Shown piece by piece: positions 36,616 through 45,633 of a stretch of DNA of 64,000 nucleotides (position 1 is its first letter; each line of letters starts with the position of its first letter). Under the pieces are notes generated by a model. The model saw nothing but the letters and a program-made list of their open reading frames with translations. It did not search any database and had not been told where the DNA came from. The translations under genes and the position numbers were made by a program. Origin of the DNA: Pseudomonas sp. Bc-h (lineage in GTDB: Bacteria > Pseudomonadota > Gammaproteobacteria > Pseudomonadales > Pseudomonadaceae). The stretch spans positions 402,013-466,012 of the forward strand of contig NZ_MUIN01000012.1 of NCBI RefSeq assembly GCF_002080045.1, given 5' to 3'.

Positions 36616-37617
36616 TCAGGCACGCGCAACCACGACAGGCGTTCCGACGCCGAACTTGTTGCGGTATTCGCTGGGGGCCATTCCGGTGATTTTCCTGAAG
36701 GTCGCACGAAATGCTGCCGGGTCCTGATAGCCCACCGTCCAGGCAATATGATCGACGGTGCTGTTGGTGAATTCGAGCATTTCCCGGGCCTTGCCGACGC
36801 GCAGGTGCTGGCAATACTCTGTTGGTTTCAGACCGGTTGCTGCGCGAAAGCGCCGCAGAAAGGTTCGCTCTTCAAGCCCTGCGCACTGCGCCATCTCGGC
36901 CAGCGACACGTCCACCGCCCCAGTGCTTTGCAGCCAGTGCTGGACCTTGAGCACTGACGCGTCGCCATGGCCAAGCACCGGAGCAAAATTGCTGCCGCAT
37001 TGCTGAGCGCTGTCGCTGTGTTCGATCACCAGAAAACGCGCGGTGCTGGTGGCGATGCTCGGCCCCAGCAAGCGGTCGACCATGCGCAGCCCCAGTTCCG
37101 ACCAGGCCATCAGCCCGGCCGTGGTGATGATGTCGCCATCGTCGATGATCGGTTTGTCGGCGTGTACCTTGATCTTCGGGAAGCGCTCGCTCAGCGGCTT
37201 GGCCTGAGTCCAGTGCGTGGTGGCGGCGCGACCGTCGAGCAGGCCGGTCTGCCCCAGGACAAACGCACCCAGACACACGGTTCCGATCGTCGCCCCGGCG
37301 GCGTGCCTGGCCTGGACCCACCTGGACAATCCTTCCATGGCTTCGGTGTTCGGCAGCCCCAATAATGAAGGCGGGATCAACACCGCGACCAGCGGCCCGC
37401 TGTCACCGGCCGCAAAACTGTCGAACACCCGCTGAGGCTCGCAGCGCGAGTCGACCTGCCAGTGGCTGACGCGCAGGCGCGGCAGTTGCGCAGAACCGTG
37501 TTCGTCGGCCATGCGATTGGCGACTTCGAACAGGTCGGTCAATCCGTGGACCGCTGCCGTTTGTGCGCCCGGATAGATCAGCAGGCCTATCTCCGCCACT
37601 GGCCGTTCTACGCTCAT
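36616..37617 (-). CDS. GlxA-family AraC-type transcriptional regulator with DJ-1/PfpI domain
   Basis: About 333 residues from ATG 37617. Residues 8-190 are a DJ-1/PfpI-like glutamine-amidotransferase fold (EIGLLIYPGAQTAAVHGLTD, and GTVCLGAFVLGQTGLLDGRAA with the elbow Cys). The C-terminus is an AraC double helix-turn-helix (LAEMAQCAGLEERTFLRRF, then VGYQDPAAFRATFRKITG). The family controls amine, carnitine, arginine or choline catabolism in pseudomonads. It is divergent from a cysteine hydrolase gene 104 bases away, its likely target. Confidence 0.92.
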   Translation of the reverse strand: MSVERPVAEIGLLIYPGAQTAAVHGLTDLFEVANRMADEHGSAQLPRLRVSHWQVDSRCEPQRVFDSFAAGDSGPLVAVLIPPSLLGLPNTEAMEGLSRWVQARHAAGATIGTVCLGAFVLGQTGLLDGRAATTHWTQAKPLSERFPKIKVHADKPIIDDGDIITTAGLMAWSELGLRMVDRLLGPSIATSTARFLVIEHSDSAQQCGSNFAPVLGHGDASVLKVQHWLQSTGAVDVSLAEMAQCAGLEERTFLRRFRAATGLKPTEYCQHLRVGKAREMLEFTNSTVDHIAWTVGYQDPAAFRATFRKITGMAPSEYRNKFGVGTPVVVARA

Positions 37618-37721
37618 TGTCAGTTTTCCCTCGCTAAATGTCGGTGCAGCCAATCCTCCGATGTCAGCGCAGGTTCGATACTTCGTCCCACACCACGTAC
37701 ATCCCAGCAGAGGAAACAGAC

Positions 37722-38267
37722 ATGTCCAAATCAGCGCTCATCGTAGTCGATATCCAGAACGACTACTTCCCCGGCGGCAAATGGCCTTTGGTCGGTGTCG
37801 ACGCCGCCGCCGACAACGCCGCCCGCATCATTCAGGCCACCCGCGATTCAGGCGATCTGGTCGTACACATCCGGCATGAATTCACCAGCGAAGACGCACC
37901 GTTTTTTACGCCGAATTCCGAAGGTGCCAAGCTGCATCCGAAGGTGCTGAACAAAGCCGATGAGCCCGTAGTGCTCAAGCATTTCGTCAACTCGTTCCGC
38001 GAAACCGAGCTCAAGCAGATCCTCGATCAACACGGCATCGAGAAATTGGTGGTGATCGGCGCCATGAGTCACATGTGCGTCGACGGCATCACCCGCGCGG
38101 CGGCGGACATGGGCTACAAGGTCAAAGTGATTCACGACGCCTGCGCCAGCCGCGATCTGGAATTCAACGGCACCACGGTTCCTGCAGCTCACGTACACGC
38201 GGCGTTCATGGCAGCGCTCGGCTTTGCCTACGCAGAAGTCATTTCGACCGAAGCATTGCTGGCCTGA
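37722..38267 (+). CDS. Isochorismatase-like cysteine hydrolase
   Basis: 181 residues from ATG 37722 with AGAGGA upstream; the longer frame from 37638 has no site. The catalytic triad is visible as VDIQNDYF (Asp), VVLKHFVNSF (Lys) and GAMSHMCVDGITRAA (Cys). Members hydrolyse amides such as nicotinamide or N-carbamoyl compounds, or isochorismate. The substrate is not evident. It is divergent from the GlxA-type regulator, which suggests an inducible amide hydrolase. Confidence 0.92.
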   Translation: MSKSALIVVDIQNDYFPGGKWPLVGVDAAADNAARIIQATRDSGDLVVHIRHEFTSEDAPFFTPNSEGAKLHPKVLNKADEPVVLKHFVNSFRETELKQILDQHGIEKLVVIGAMSHMCVDGITRAAADMGYKVKVIHDACASRDLEFNGTTVPAAHVHAAFMAALGFAYAEVISTEALLA

Positions 38268-38277
38268 CTTGACTATG

Positions 38278-38341
38278 CAGCACGGCTTGCCGGCGATGGC
38301 GGATTCAGAACCGCTGCCGCTGGCAAGCCGGGCTGCTACGG
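38278..38341. repeat. REP-type palindrome
   Basis: CACGGCTTGCCGGCGATGGC and GCCGCTGGCAAGCCGGGCTG are inverted arms right after the hydrolase stop. This is the same family as the copies near 545, 2815, 22907 and 50515. Confidence 0.7.
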
Positions 38342-38428
38342 CGCCTTGCCCTCAATGCCCCCACACCAAAACCTCACCACGATCAACGGCACTTGATTCG
38401 CAATCAGGCAAGAGTACGATTGCCCGAT

Positions 38429-38666
38429 GTTGTACGATGACGTATAACAACCGCTTCGTATTGAGCTGCCTTTCAACGCTAATCACGAGCCTCTAATAAA
38501 AATGATCAGACACACACGCCCCCGCCTTGCACCCCCCATTCAACCGGCTCTTCCCGGCGAATCATCCATAAGTAGTTATTCCAAGCGCACGCAATAGCGC
38601 CCACCTTGGCATTTCCGCTTGCGAATCATCTATGCCCGACTGAGTGAAGTTGTCTGATAACAGACA
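38429..38666. promoter_or_regulatory. Promoter region of the symporter unit with two dyad motifs
   Basis: The gap 38268-38735 has no gene. GTTGTACGATGACGTATAAC at 38429-38448 is an imperfect inverted repeat resembling a GntR/FCD site and matches the motif at 20681-20700. TGTCTGATAACAGACA at 38651-38666 is a 6-4-6 palindrome 70 bases before the symporter start. Either could be an operator. Confidence 0.45.
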
Positions 38667-38735
38667 CGCACTGTTCGGCACACCCACGCTCGATCAACCA
38701 TTTCGCGCACCCTGTTTCCAGGGGACGGAGAGAAC

Positions 38736-40139
38736 ATGGACCCAAGAATAACAATCATCCTATGCCTGACCGCGGGCTACTTCATCGTGATGTCCTACAT
38801 CGGCTACAGCGTGCGCAAACACGCGAAAAGCAGTGACGGCTTCACGGGTGGCGGCCGCAGCTTTCCACCGTTCCTGATCGGCGCCCTGCTGCTGTCCGAA
38901 TTCATCGGCAGCTCGGTCAGCATCGGTACCGCACAAAAGGGTTTCGAAGCAGGCATCTCTGCGGCATGGAACCTGGTCGCGCTGTCCCTGGGCTTTCTGC
39001 TGCTGGCACTGGTGCTGGCGAAGAAATATCGGGAAACCGGCCTCAACACCATTTCTGGCATCCTCGCGCAGAACTACGGCCAAGGCACACGCTATGCCGC
39101 CTCGGTACTGACCATCTGCGCGCTGAGCATCGTTTCAGTGGCGCTGTATGCCAGCGGCGGCGCCGTTCTGGCCGCGGTGCTGAACATCGACAAGACCCTG
39201 GCCATCCTGCTGGTCGGTGTAATCACGGTGTTCTACGTCAGCGTCGGCGGCATGCGCTCGGTGGTCTACACCAACTTTGCCCACGCGGTCATCAAATACA
39301 TCGGTATCGTGCTGGCGCTGGCTTTCGCGCTGAACGCAACCGGCGGCATCGGTGCCCTGCAATCGAAGCTGCCTGCGACCATGTTCGACTTCACCGGCGT
39401 GGGCTGGGGCCAGATCTTCGCCTGGATGATCGGCGGTATCGGTTCGATCTTCGCCACGCAATACGTGATTCAGGCGCTGGTCAGCACCAAGGACCACAAG
39501 ACCGCCAAGCGCGCGTGCTTCTACGTGTCCTCGTTGATGATCCCGTTCGGCATCATGGCAGCGCTAATCGGCATGTGCAGTGCCTATCTCTACCCAGGTA
39601 TCAAATCCATCGACGCCTTCCCCGCCCTCATTGCCCATATGCCGACCTTCTCGGCAAGCCTGGTGGTGATCGGCCTGGCGGGCGCGCTGTTCGGCGGTAT
39701 CTCAGCCAACACCCTGGCCTCCGCAACCCTGGCGATGAAGGACTTCTACGACCCCTTCTTCAACAAGGAAAAGAACGATCGTAAATCGGTGGTGTTCATT
39801 CGTCTGGCGATCATCGTCATTGGCTTCCTGCCGCTGATTCTGGCGCTGTTCGCCGACAAGATCCTGCTGATCGCCTTCCTCGGCAAAGCCCTGCGCGCCA
39901 CCCTCGCGGTGATCGTGCTGATGTGCTTCTATGCGCCGAAGTTCGGCAACGGTCGCGGTGCACTGGCGGGCGTGATTCTGTCGGTGTTCTCGACCATCGG
40001 CTGGTTCCTGGCCGGTAACCCGTACGGCATTGACAGCTCGTACTTTGCGCTGTTCTCGCCGCTGCTGACCATGGCCATCGCCGAACTGCTCAAGTCCGGG
40101 CGTTCCGAGGCGCAACCGGCTTTTGATAAAAACGGCTGA
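38736..40139 (+). CDS. Sodium:solute symporter (SSS) family transporter
   Basis: 467 residues with about 12-13 membrane helices. FTGGGRSFPPFLIGALLLSEFIG is the first-helix region of SSS proteins. ALYASGGAVLAAVLNI, FYVSVGGMRSVVYTNFAHAV (the family SVYGG-like sodium-site loop) and LAGALFGGISANTLASATLAM follow. It imports a small organic solute with sodium. The solute is unknown; the following 2-hydroxyacid dehydrogenase gene suggests a hydroxy or keto acid. Confidence 0.9.
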   Translation: MDPRITIILCLTAGYFIVMSYIGYSVRKHAKSSDGFTGGGRSFPPFLIGALLLSEFIGSSVSIGTAQKGFEAGISAAWNLVALSLGFLLLALVLAKKYRETGLNTISGILAQNYGQGTRYAASVLTICALSIVSVALYASGGAVLAAVLNIDKTLAILLVGVITVFYVSVGGMRSVVYTNFAHAVIKYIGIVLALAFALNATGGIGALQSKLPATMFDFTGVGWGQIFAWMIGGIGSIFATQYVIQALVSTKDHKTAKRACFYVSSLMIPFGIMAALIGMCSAYLYPGIKSIDAFPALIAHMPTFSASLVVIGLAGALFGGISANTLASATLAMKDFYDPFFNKEKNDRKSVVFIRLAIIVIGFLPLILALFADKILLIAFLGKALRATLAVIVLMCFYAPKFGNGRGALAGVILSVFSTIGWFLAGNPYGIDSSYFALFSPLLTMAIAELLKSGRSEAQPAFDKNG

Positions 40140-40232
40140 ACAAGAACGGTTAAACAAGAAAGACTGATAAGGTCATTCGTGATGCAACCAAGGCGGGGCT
40201 TCAGCATGAGGCCGCGCCGCAAGGAGGAAACA

Positions 40233-41186
40233 ATGAGCGACAAGAAAGCCGACGTACTGGTCTGGGGCCCCATGCATGCGGCGCTGACCCAGAACCTGGA
40301 TCGCGACTTCAACGTACACAATCGTTGGGAAATAAAGGACCTGAACGCCTGGGCCACCGAGCACGGCGACAAGGTGCGTGGGGTGATCACCAGCGGCGTG
40401 TACGGTACCGACAACGCGGTGCTGGATCTGCTGCCGAACCTGCAAGTGGTCAATAGCTTTGGCGTCGGTTATGACGCTGTCGACACCGCCTACCTCGCCC
40501 GCCGTGGCATCCAGCTCAGCAACACCCCTGACGTGCTCAACAACGCCGTGGCCGAAACCGCCATGGCACTGATGCTGTGCGCGTCGCGCCGCATCAGTCA
40601 GGCCGAGCGTTTCGTGCGTGCCGGTCAATGGCTCACCGGCAAGTTCCCGCTGGGCAACGACCTGAGCGGCAAGACCTGCGGCATCGTCGGCCTGGGCAAG
40701 ATCGGCAAGACCATCGCCAAGCGCGCCGCAGCGTTCGACATGAACATCGCCTATTTCCGTCGCGGCCAGGCATATTCCGATGTGTCCTACACTCACTACG
40801 GCGATCTGCAGGAGCTGGCGAAGGTCTCGGACTACCTGATCGTCATCGTGCCGGGCGGCCCTGAAACCCAGCACCTGATCAACCGCGATGTGTTGAAGGC
40901 CCTGGGGCCCAAGTCGTATCTGATCAACGTCGCCCGGGGTTCGGTGGTCGACGAGCAGGCGCTGGTAGCCTCGCTGCTGGAATCGGAAATCGCCGGTGCC
41001 GGCCTCGATGTGTTCGAAGACGAGCCCAACGTTCCGGCCGAACTGCTGACCCTGGACAGCGTCGTGCTGACTCCGCACATCGGCAGCGGCACCTATGAGA
41101 CCCGCCAGGCCATGGCCGATCTGGTTTTCGCCAACGTCAGCGCGTACTTTGCCGACGGCACGCTGGTCACCCCCGTTCAGCTTTGA
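40233..41186 (+). CDS. D-2-hydroxyacid dehydrogenase (glyoxylate/hydroxypyruvate reductase-like)
   Basis: 317 residues from ATG 40233 with a strong AAGGAGG; the frame upstream to 40179 is not used. GKTCGIVGLGKIGKTIAKRA is the NAD(P) site. VARGSVVDEQALV carries the catalytic strand, and LTPHIGSGTYETRQAM holds the catalytic His. It follows the symporter by 93 bases, so it is probably cotranscribed and handles the imported acid. It is more similar in type to GhrB/2-ketogluconate reductases than to the 14119 enzyme. Confidence 0.9.
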   Translation: MSDKKADVLVWGPMHAALTQNLDRDFNVHNRWEIKDLNAWATEHGDKVRGVITSGVYGTDNAVLDLLPNLQVVNSFGVGYDAVDTAYLARRGIQLSNTPDVLNNAVAETAMALMLCASRRISQAERFVRAGQWLTGKFPLGNDLSGKTCGIVGLGKIGKTIAKRAAAFDMNIAYFRRGQAYSDVSYTHYGDLQELAKVSDYLIVIVPGGPETQHLINRDVLKALGPKSYLINVARGSVVDEQALVASLLESEIAGAGLDVFEDEPNVPAELLTLDSVVLTPHIGSGTYETRQAMADLVFANVSAYFADGTLVTPVQL

Positions 41187-41344
41187 TCCTCGCTTCATCG
41201 GCGTGCCGGACGATCTTTATCGTTGGCACGCCTCTTCGCAATCCCCGACGACCGTAGGTCAGTCTTCACATCCCTTTCTCAACTTTTCTGGATAATGCCG
41301 GTCGAACCGCCCCATTCAGAACATGCAATTGTGGAGAGCTCCGT

Positions 41345-41992
41345 TTGAACATTGCCGGCGTCATCTTTGACTGCGACGGAACCCTGGTGGACAGCGAACG
41401 CCTCGCTGCGGGACTGCTGCGCGACATTCTGCAAGAGCATCAGGTATCGCTGACCCTGGACGAAGTACTGGCGCGCTTTCGTGGTGTGCAGTTCGCACTG
41501 TGCATGGAAGGGCTGTGCCACGACTACCCGTGGCTGCCCAACATCGAAATCGTCAACACGTTCCGCGCTCGCACCCTCCCCCTGCTGCAGGAGCGTCTGG
41601 AAGAAATGCCCGGTGCGGTGGAGTTCGTTCGCGGCCTGTCACTCCCCAAATGCGTGGCCTCCAACGGCCCGCGCAGCAAGATCGAAACCTGCTTGAGCAC
41701 GGTCGGCCTGCTGGATGTGTTCCATGGCCTGATCGTCAGCGCCTATGAAGTCGACGCCTGGAAGCCTTCGCCGATCCTCATCGAACATGCTGCGGATCTG
41801 CTGGGACTGAAACCGCAAGAGTGTTTGCTGGTAGAAGACAGCGTACCGGGGGTTCAGGCCGGCCTGGGCGCTGGTGCGCAGGTGGCGGGCTACGGTCATG
41901 ACACCGACTTTTCCGAATTCATCGATCACGCCAATTTTCACCGGGTGAAGAATTTCGGTGAGTTGAAAGCACTCGTTCAGCGCATCAGTTAG
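41345..41992 (+). CDS. HAD-superfamily hydrolase (sugar-phosphate phosphatase type)
   Basis: 215 residues with a TTG start at 41345, preceded by GGAGAG. FDCDGTLVDSE (nucleophile and acid/base Asp), CVASNGPRSKIETCL (motif II Ser), KPSP (motif III Lys) and LVEDSVPGVQAGLGAGA (motif IV) are complete. The helical cap domain (residues 18-75) places it with beta-phosphoglucomutase-like and 6-phosphogluconate phosphatases. The substrate is not deducible. Confidence 0.9.
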   Translation: MNIAGVIFDCDGTLVDSERLAAGLLRDILQEHQVSLTLDEVLARFRGVQFALCMEGLCHDYPWLPNIEIVNTFRARTLPLLQERLEEMPGAVEFVRGLSLPKCVASNGPRSKIETCLSTVGLLDVFHGLIVSAYEVDAWKPSPILIEHAADLLGLKPQECLLVEDSVPGVQAGLGAGAQVAGYGHDTDFSEFIDHANFHRVKNFGELKALVQRIS

Positions 41993-42041
41993 TGCAGTAA
42001 TCCATCCATTCGGCTCTTGTTCATGACGCAACACCTCGATA

Positions 42042-42057
42042 CTGTATATAAAAACAG
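42042..42057. promoter_or_regulatory. LexA box (SOS operator)
   Basis: CTGTATATAAAAACAG matches the gammaproteobacterial LexA consensus CTG-N10-CAG with a TATATA-rich centre. The flanks CGATA and TATCG extend the dyad to 26 bases (42037-42062). It ends 15 bases before the radical-SAM start, so it overlaps the promoter or the 5' end of the transcript. Confidence 0.93.
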
Positions 42058-42071
42058 TATCGAGAATTTTC

Positions 42072-43292
42072 ATGCAGCTGATCGACAAGCTGAGCATCCT
42101 CGCTGACGCCGCCAAGTACGACGCCTCCTGCGCCAGCAGTGCCGCGCCCAAGCGCAGCTCCGAGGGCAAGTCCGGTCTGGGCAACAGCACCGGCATGGGC
42201 ATTTGCCACAGCTATACGCCTGACGGCCGCTGCGTCTCGCTGCTGAAAATCCTGCTGACCAACTTCTGTCTCTACGACTGCCAATACTGCGTCAATCGCC
42301 GTTCCAGCGATGTGCCACGCGCGCGTTTCAGCCCGGAAGAAGTGGTCACGCTTACCCTGGATTTCTACCGGCGCAACTGCGTCAGCGGGCTATTTCTGAG
42401 TTCCGGAATCATCCGCTCCGCCGACTACACCATGGAGCAGCTGGTGCGCGTGGCCAAGCTGCTGCGCGAAGAGCACGAGTTTCGTGGCTATATCCACCTC
42501 AAGACCATTCCGGAAGCTGATCCCGCACTGATCGAAGAAGCCGGGCGTTACGCCGACCGCCTGAGCGTGAACATCGAATTGCCGACACAGCTTGGTTTGC
42601 AGACGTTGGCCCCGGAAAAGGAAATGGGCTCCATCAAACAAGCCATGCAAACCATTTACACCGGCCAGCAGACCATCCTCAACGAGCCAAAAGCACCGCG
42701 TTTCACCCCCGCCGGGCAAAGCACGCAGATGATCGTCGGCGCCGATGACACCGACGACAGCACCATGCTGCACACCGCCGAGTCGCTGTATGGCGACTTC
42801 CGCCTCAAGCGCGTCTATTACTCGGCCTTCAGCCCCATTCCCAACAGCCCGAAAAGCGTACCGCTGGCCGCCCCGCCGTTGTTGCGCGAGCACCGGTTGT
42901 ATCAGGCCGACTTTCTGCTGCGCAGTTACGGCTACAGCGCCAACGAACTGCTCGAGGGTCCTGGCGACCTGGCGCTGGACATCGACCCCAAGCTGGCGTG
43001 GGCACTGCAACATCGCGAGGTGTTCCCGCTGGACCTGAACCGCGCAGAGCCCGCGATGATCGCGCGAATTCCGGGCATCGGCATCCGCACCACCAAGCGC
43101 TTGATCGAGCTTCGTCGCCAGCGGCGCATTCGCTACGAGGACCTGACCCGACTGCGCTGCGTATTGGCCAAGGCCAGGCCCTTCATTATCACCAGCGATT
43201 ACCACCCGCGTCAGTCAGAAACCTCCAGCGTTGCGCTGCGTGAGCAGTTGCGAGACCGCCCACAACCGCAGCAAATGGCGTTGTGGGCATGA
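42072..43292 (+). CDS. Putative DNA modification/repair radical SAM protein
   Basis: 406 residues. NFCLYDCQYCVNRR provides the CxxxCxxC [4Fe-4S] cluster ligands (Cys66, Cys70, Cys73). The barrel continues with LFLSSGIIRSADYTMEQLV and NIELPTQLGLQTLAPEK. The C-terminus has a helix-hairpin-helix (IPGIGIRTTKRLIELRRQRR), which points to DNA contact. This is the radical-SAM partner of the TIGR03915/uracil-DNA-glycosylase group. It stands behind a LexA box and overlaps the next gene by ATGA. The chemistry is unknown; reversal or processing of a damaged base is likely. Confidence 0.92.
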   Translation: MQLIDKLSILADAAKYDASCASSAAPKRSSEGKSGLGNSTGMGICHSYTPDGRCVSLLKILLTNFCLYDCQYCVNRRSSDVPRARFSPEEVVTLTLDFYRRNCVSGLFLSSGIIRSADYTMEQLVRVAKLLREEHEFRGYIHLKTIPEADPALIEEAGRYADRLSVNIELPTQLGLQTLAPEKEMGSIKQAMQTIYTGQQTILNEPKAPRFTPAGQSTQMIVGADDTDDSTMLHTAESLYGDFRLKRVYYSAFSPIPNSPKSVPLAAPPLLREHRLYQADFLLRSYGYSANELLEGPGDLALDIDPKLAWALQHREVFPLDLNRAEPAMIARIPGIGIRTTKRLIELRRQRRIRYEDLTRLRCVLAKARPFIITSDYHPRQSETSSVALREQLRDRPQPQQMALWA

Positions 43293-44152
43293 TCGCACTC
43301 GACTGCGACGACCTCTTCGACACCTGGCGCCAGCAGGCGCGCTGGTTGCTGAGCCACCAGATCGATCCGGACCAAGTGAGCTGGAGCGTGAAACAGGATG
43401 CCGACCTGTTTGCCAGCGACGCGCACTATCCGCAGCACAACGGCCCCTTTCAGGCCCGAGTGCCACTGGAGTTGCTCGAACTGCTACAAAACGCAGCGCA
43501 GTACTGTGGCGATCAGCGCTGGAGCCTTCTGTACGAAGTCTTGTGGCGAGTCACCCATGGGGACCGCACCGCGATGCTGGCCGGCGACAAGTTGGGGAGT
43601 GAACTGCATCGGCGCCTCAAGCAGGTCAGCCGCGAAGCCCATCACCTGCATGCGTTTTTGCGCTTTATCGCGTTGCCATCCGTCAGCCACGGCAAGGATC
43701 TGGAAGTGAAGGCCGCGCTGCTGGAGACCCAGACGTTGCCCGAATACGTAGCCTGGCACGAACCGGCTCACGACATCCTGCGCAGCGCCAGCGAACACTT
43801 CGTCGGGCGCATGGGCCGTCATCGCTGGATGATCGCAACCCCCAACGACGGGGTGTTCTACGACGGTGAACGACTGATCCACAAACGCCAATGCCCCCCC
43901 GCCTGGCAAGCGCTCGCACGCAATGCCGAAGATCCCCATGGTGAAATGTGGCTGACCTACTACAGCCACATCTTCAACCCGGCCCGGCTCAACCCCAAGG
44001 TAATGCAGGGGCATCTGCCGACGCGTTTCTGGAAGAACCTGCCCGAAGGCCCTTTGATTCCGGCGCTGATCAGCGAAGCCCGTACAGGCAAACAGCGCGA
44101 TGGGCAGGCCCGGCAGATTGCCGAGCGACGAGGCAAGGTGATTCGCGGGTAA
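43289..44152 (+). CDS. TIGR03915-family putative DNA metabolism protein (DUF4130)
   Basis: 287 residues, start ATG 43289 overlapping the radical-SAM stop. LYEVLWRVTHGDRTAMLAGD, REAHHLHAFLRFIAL, HFVGRMGRHRWMIATPNDGV and WLTYYSHIFNPARLNPKVMQ are the conserved blocks. KVMQGHLPTRFWKNLPEG near the end is a family signature. In other bacteria this domain is fused to a UdgX-type uracil-DNA glycosylase; here no glycosylase domain is attached. It is part of the SOS-controlled two-gene cassette. Confidence 0.92.
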   Translation: MIALDCDDLFDTWRQQARWLLSHQIDPDQVSWSVKQDADLFASDAHYPQHNGPFQARVPLELLELLQNAAQYCGDQRWSLLYEVLWRVTHGDRTAMLAGDKLGSELHRRLKQVSREAHHLHAFLRFIALPSVSHGKDLEVKAALLETQTLPEYVAWHEPAHDILRSASEHFVGRMGRHRWMIATPNDGVFYDGERLIHKRQCPPAWQALARNAEDPHGEMWLTYYSHIFNPARLNPKVMQGHLPTRFWKNLPEGPLIPALISEARTGKQRDGQARQIAERRGKVIRG

Positions 44153-44186
44153 GCCTAGCTCGACGTCACATCGCCGACTCGTGCGG

Positions 44187-45227
44187 CTACTGCCGATGCA
44201 CCGCCGTCTGCATTCCCGCTGTGCTCATCGGCGTGCCGAGTGCCGCGCCGAAAAACTGCACCGCTTCACTGCTCAGGTTGCGGTGAATGTCTTCCCGGTC
44301 GACCCCGATGGCATCGGTACACAGCACCGGCTGGGTGGCACGCTGCTCATCGTCGCAAGGGGCCATGAACACGAAATGCCCGGCACCGGCCAGCAGCTTG
44401 AAGTCAGAGACTTCGGGCAGCTTGCGCGCCAGCGCTTCGGCATTCTTGTCGATGGCCAGCAACTCATCGCCATCGCCGCTGTACAGCAACACAGGGACGT
44501 GCACCTCCGACAGCGTGTGGCGACCGAACATCAGGCCCAGCGGCGCCATCAGCATCAGCGCCCCGACACGCGGATCGGCCTGAGCATGCAGGTCATCGCG
44601 ATCAGCCAGCAATTCGCCTTGAGTCTTGCAGGCATCGCGGTCCTGTGGGCGCTCCAGGCAATAGTTGCGCAAGCGCTGCAGGTCGGGCTGTGCCCCCGCC
44701 AGGATCAACGCGGTCTCACCACCCGCCGAGTAGCCGATCACCCCCACGCGGCGGGCGCTGATGTAGGGCGATAGCATGGGGTCGATCAAGGCGGCGCTGA
44801 TCGCTTCGGAAATCTGCAACGGTCGGCCATAAAGATTGCTCAGACTGCCCAGCCGGCTGTGATCCAGGTAGTTATCGCCGGGATGAAACACCGCCACCAC
44901 CACAAAGCCTTTGCGCGCCAGCGAGGTCGCCAGGTCGTGCTGAGCCAATGGGGTGCCGGTATTGCCGTGGGACAGCATCAACAATGGGAAACGGCCCATG
45001 GCGATGGTGGCGTTCTCGGTCGCTTCAATAGGATAGCCTTGAACGCGAGTGACCTTTTCTTCGTCGGTGGAAGGATAAAAGGCGTAGGCGTGCATGGGCT
45101 GCGAATCCAGCGGATCAAGGAACGTCAGCTCGTGGAAGCCTACGCTCCAGGTCTCCAGTTCGCTGGCCTGCACCGAAAGCAGGCCGCTGAACAGGCTAAT
45201 TACCATCACTGCACAAAGACGCATCAT
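44187..45227 (-). CDS. Exported alpha/beta-hydrolase (dienelactone-hydrolase-like)
   Basis: 346 residues from ATG 45227 with GAGG upstream; the longer frame to 45347 is unlikely. The signal peptide MMRLCAVMVISLFSGLLSVQ ends near VQA-SE, so it is periplasmic. LLMLSHGNTGT is the oxyanion segment. VIGYSAGGETA is the nucleophile elbow (GxSxGG) and GAGHFVF carries the catalytic His, with an Asp in GDGDELLA. Such proteins resemble platelet-activating-factor-acetylhydrolase/dienelactone-type esterases. The substrate is unknown. Confidence 0.85.
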   Translation of the reverse strand: MMRLCAVMVISLFSGLLSVQASELETWSVGFHELTFLDPLDSQPMHAYAFYPSTDEEKVTRVQGYPIEATENATIAMGRFPLLMLSHGNTGTPLAQHDLATSLARKGFVVVAVFHPGDNYLDHSRLGSLSNLYGRPLQISEAISAALIDPMLSPYISARRVGVIGYSAGGETALILAGAQPDLQRLRNYCLERPQDRDACKTQGELLADRDDLHAQADPRVGALMLMAPLGLMFGRHTLSEVHVPVLLYSGDGDELLAIDKNAEALARKLPEVSDFKLLAGAGHFVFMAPCDDEQRATQPVLCTDAIGVDREDIHRNLSSEAVQFFGAALGTPMSTAGMQTAVHRQ

Positions 45228-45516
45228 TGCAATGCCCCTCACCTTATCGATCCTTGCCGTTCGCATCAGACGCCAATGGCCTGAGCTCCTTGTAAAACGG
45301 TGCCTGTGGCTATCTGACCGGCAGGCGTCGATAACATTCAGAACCATTCATGGATCAATAGTGCACAAGGCGGGCCAAGCTCAGAAAATTCAAGGTCACT
45401 GGCCGAATCGCATGCTGCGCTGGCCGATTATGCCGGCGATTTTACCGAGTTCCCGGACAGGTTACTCGCAAAGAAATCGCAAAGGCTGTCGCCCGGCTGA
45501 ACGGATCCCCCGAAAC

Positions 45517-45580
45517 GCCGAAAGCCCCAGCACCCTTTGGCTTGTGGCCGAGGGCGATGGGGCTTTCGGTAGCTCTTTTT
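45517..45580 (+). terminator. Strong hairpin with T-tract, oriented rightward
   Basis: CCGAAAGCCCCA (45517-45528) pairs perfectly with TGGGGCTTTCGG (45557-45568), with a partly paired 28-base loop, then TAGCTCTTTTTGC. The T-run is on the plus strand, although both flanking genes (the hydrolase and azoR) are on the minus strand. On the minus strand no T-run follows. It may end azoR weakly or end an unannotated rightward RNA. Confidence 0.65.
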
Positions 45581-45633
45581 GCTACTGCCGACTGATACCG
45601 GGGAGCGCCGTCCAGCGCCGCTCGATTCGATGA

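Noticed and set aside
41200..41232. Hairpin after the symporter/dehydrogenase unit (GGCGTGCC with GGCACGCC)
   Set aside because: The stem is short and no proper T-run follows, so I did not list it as a terminator.
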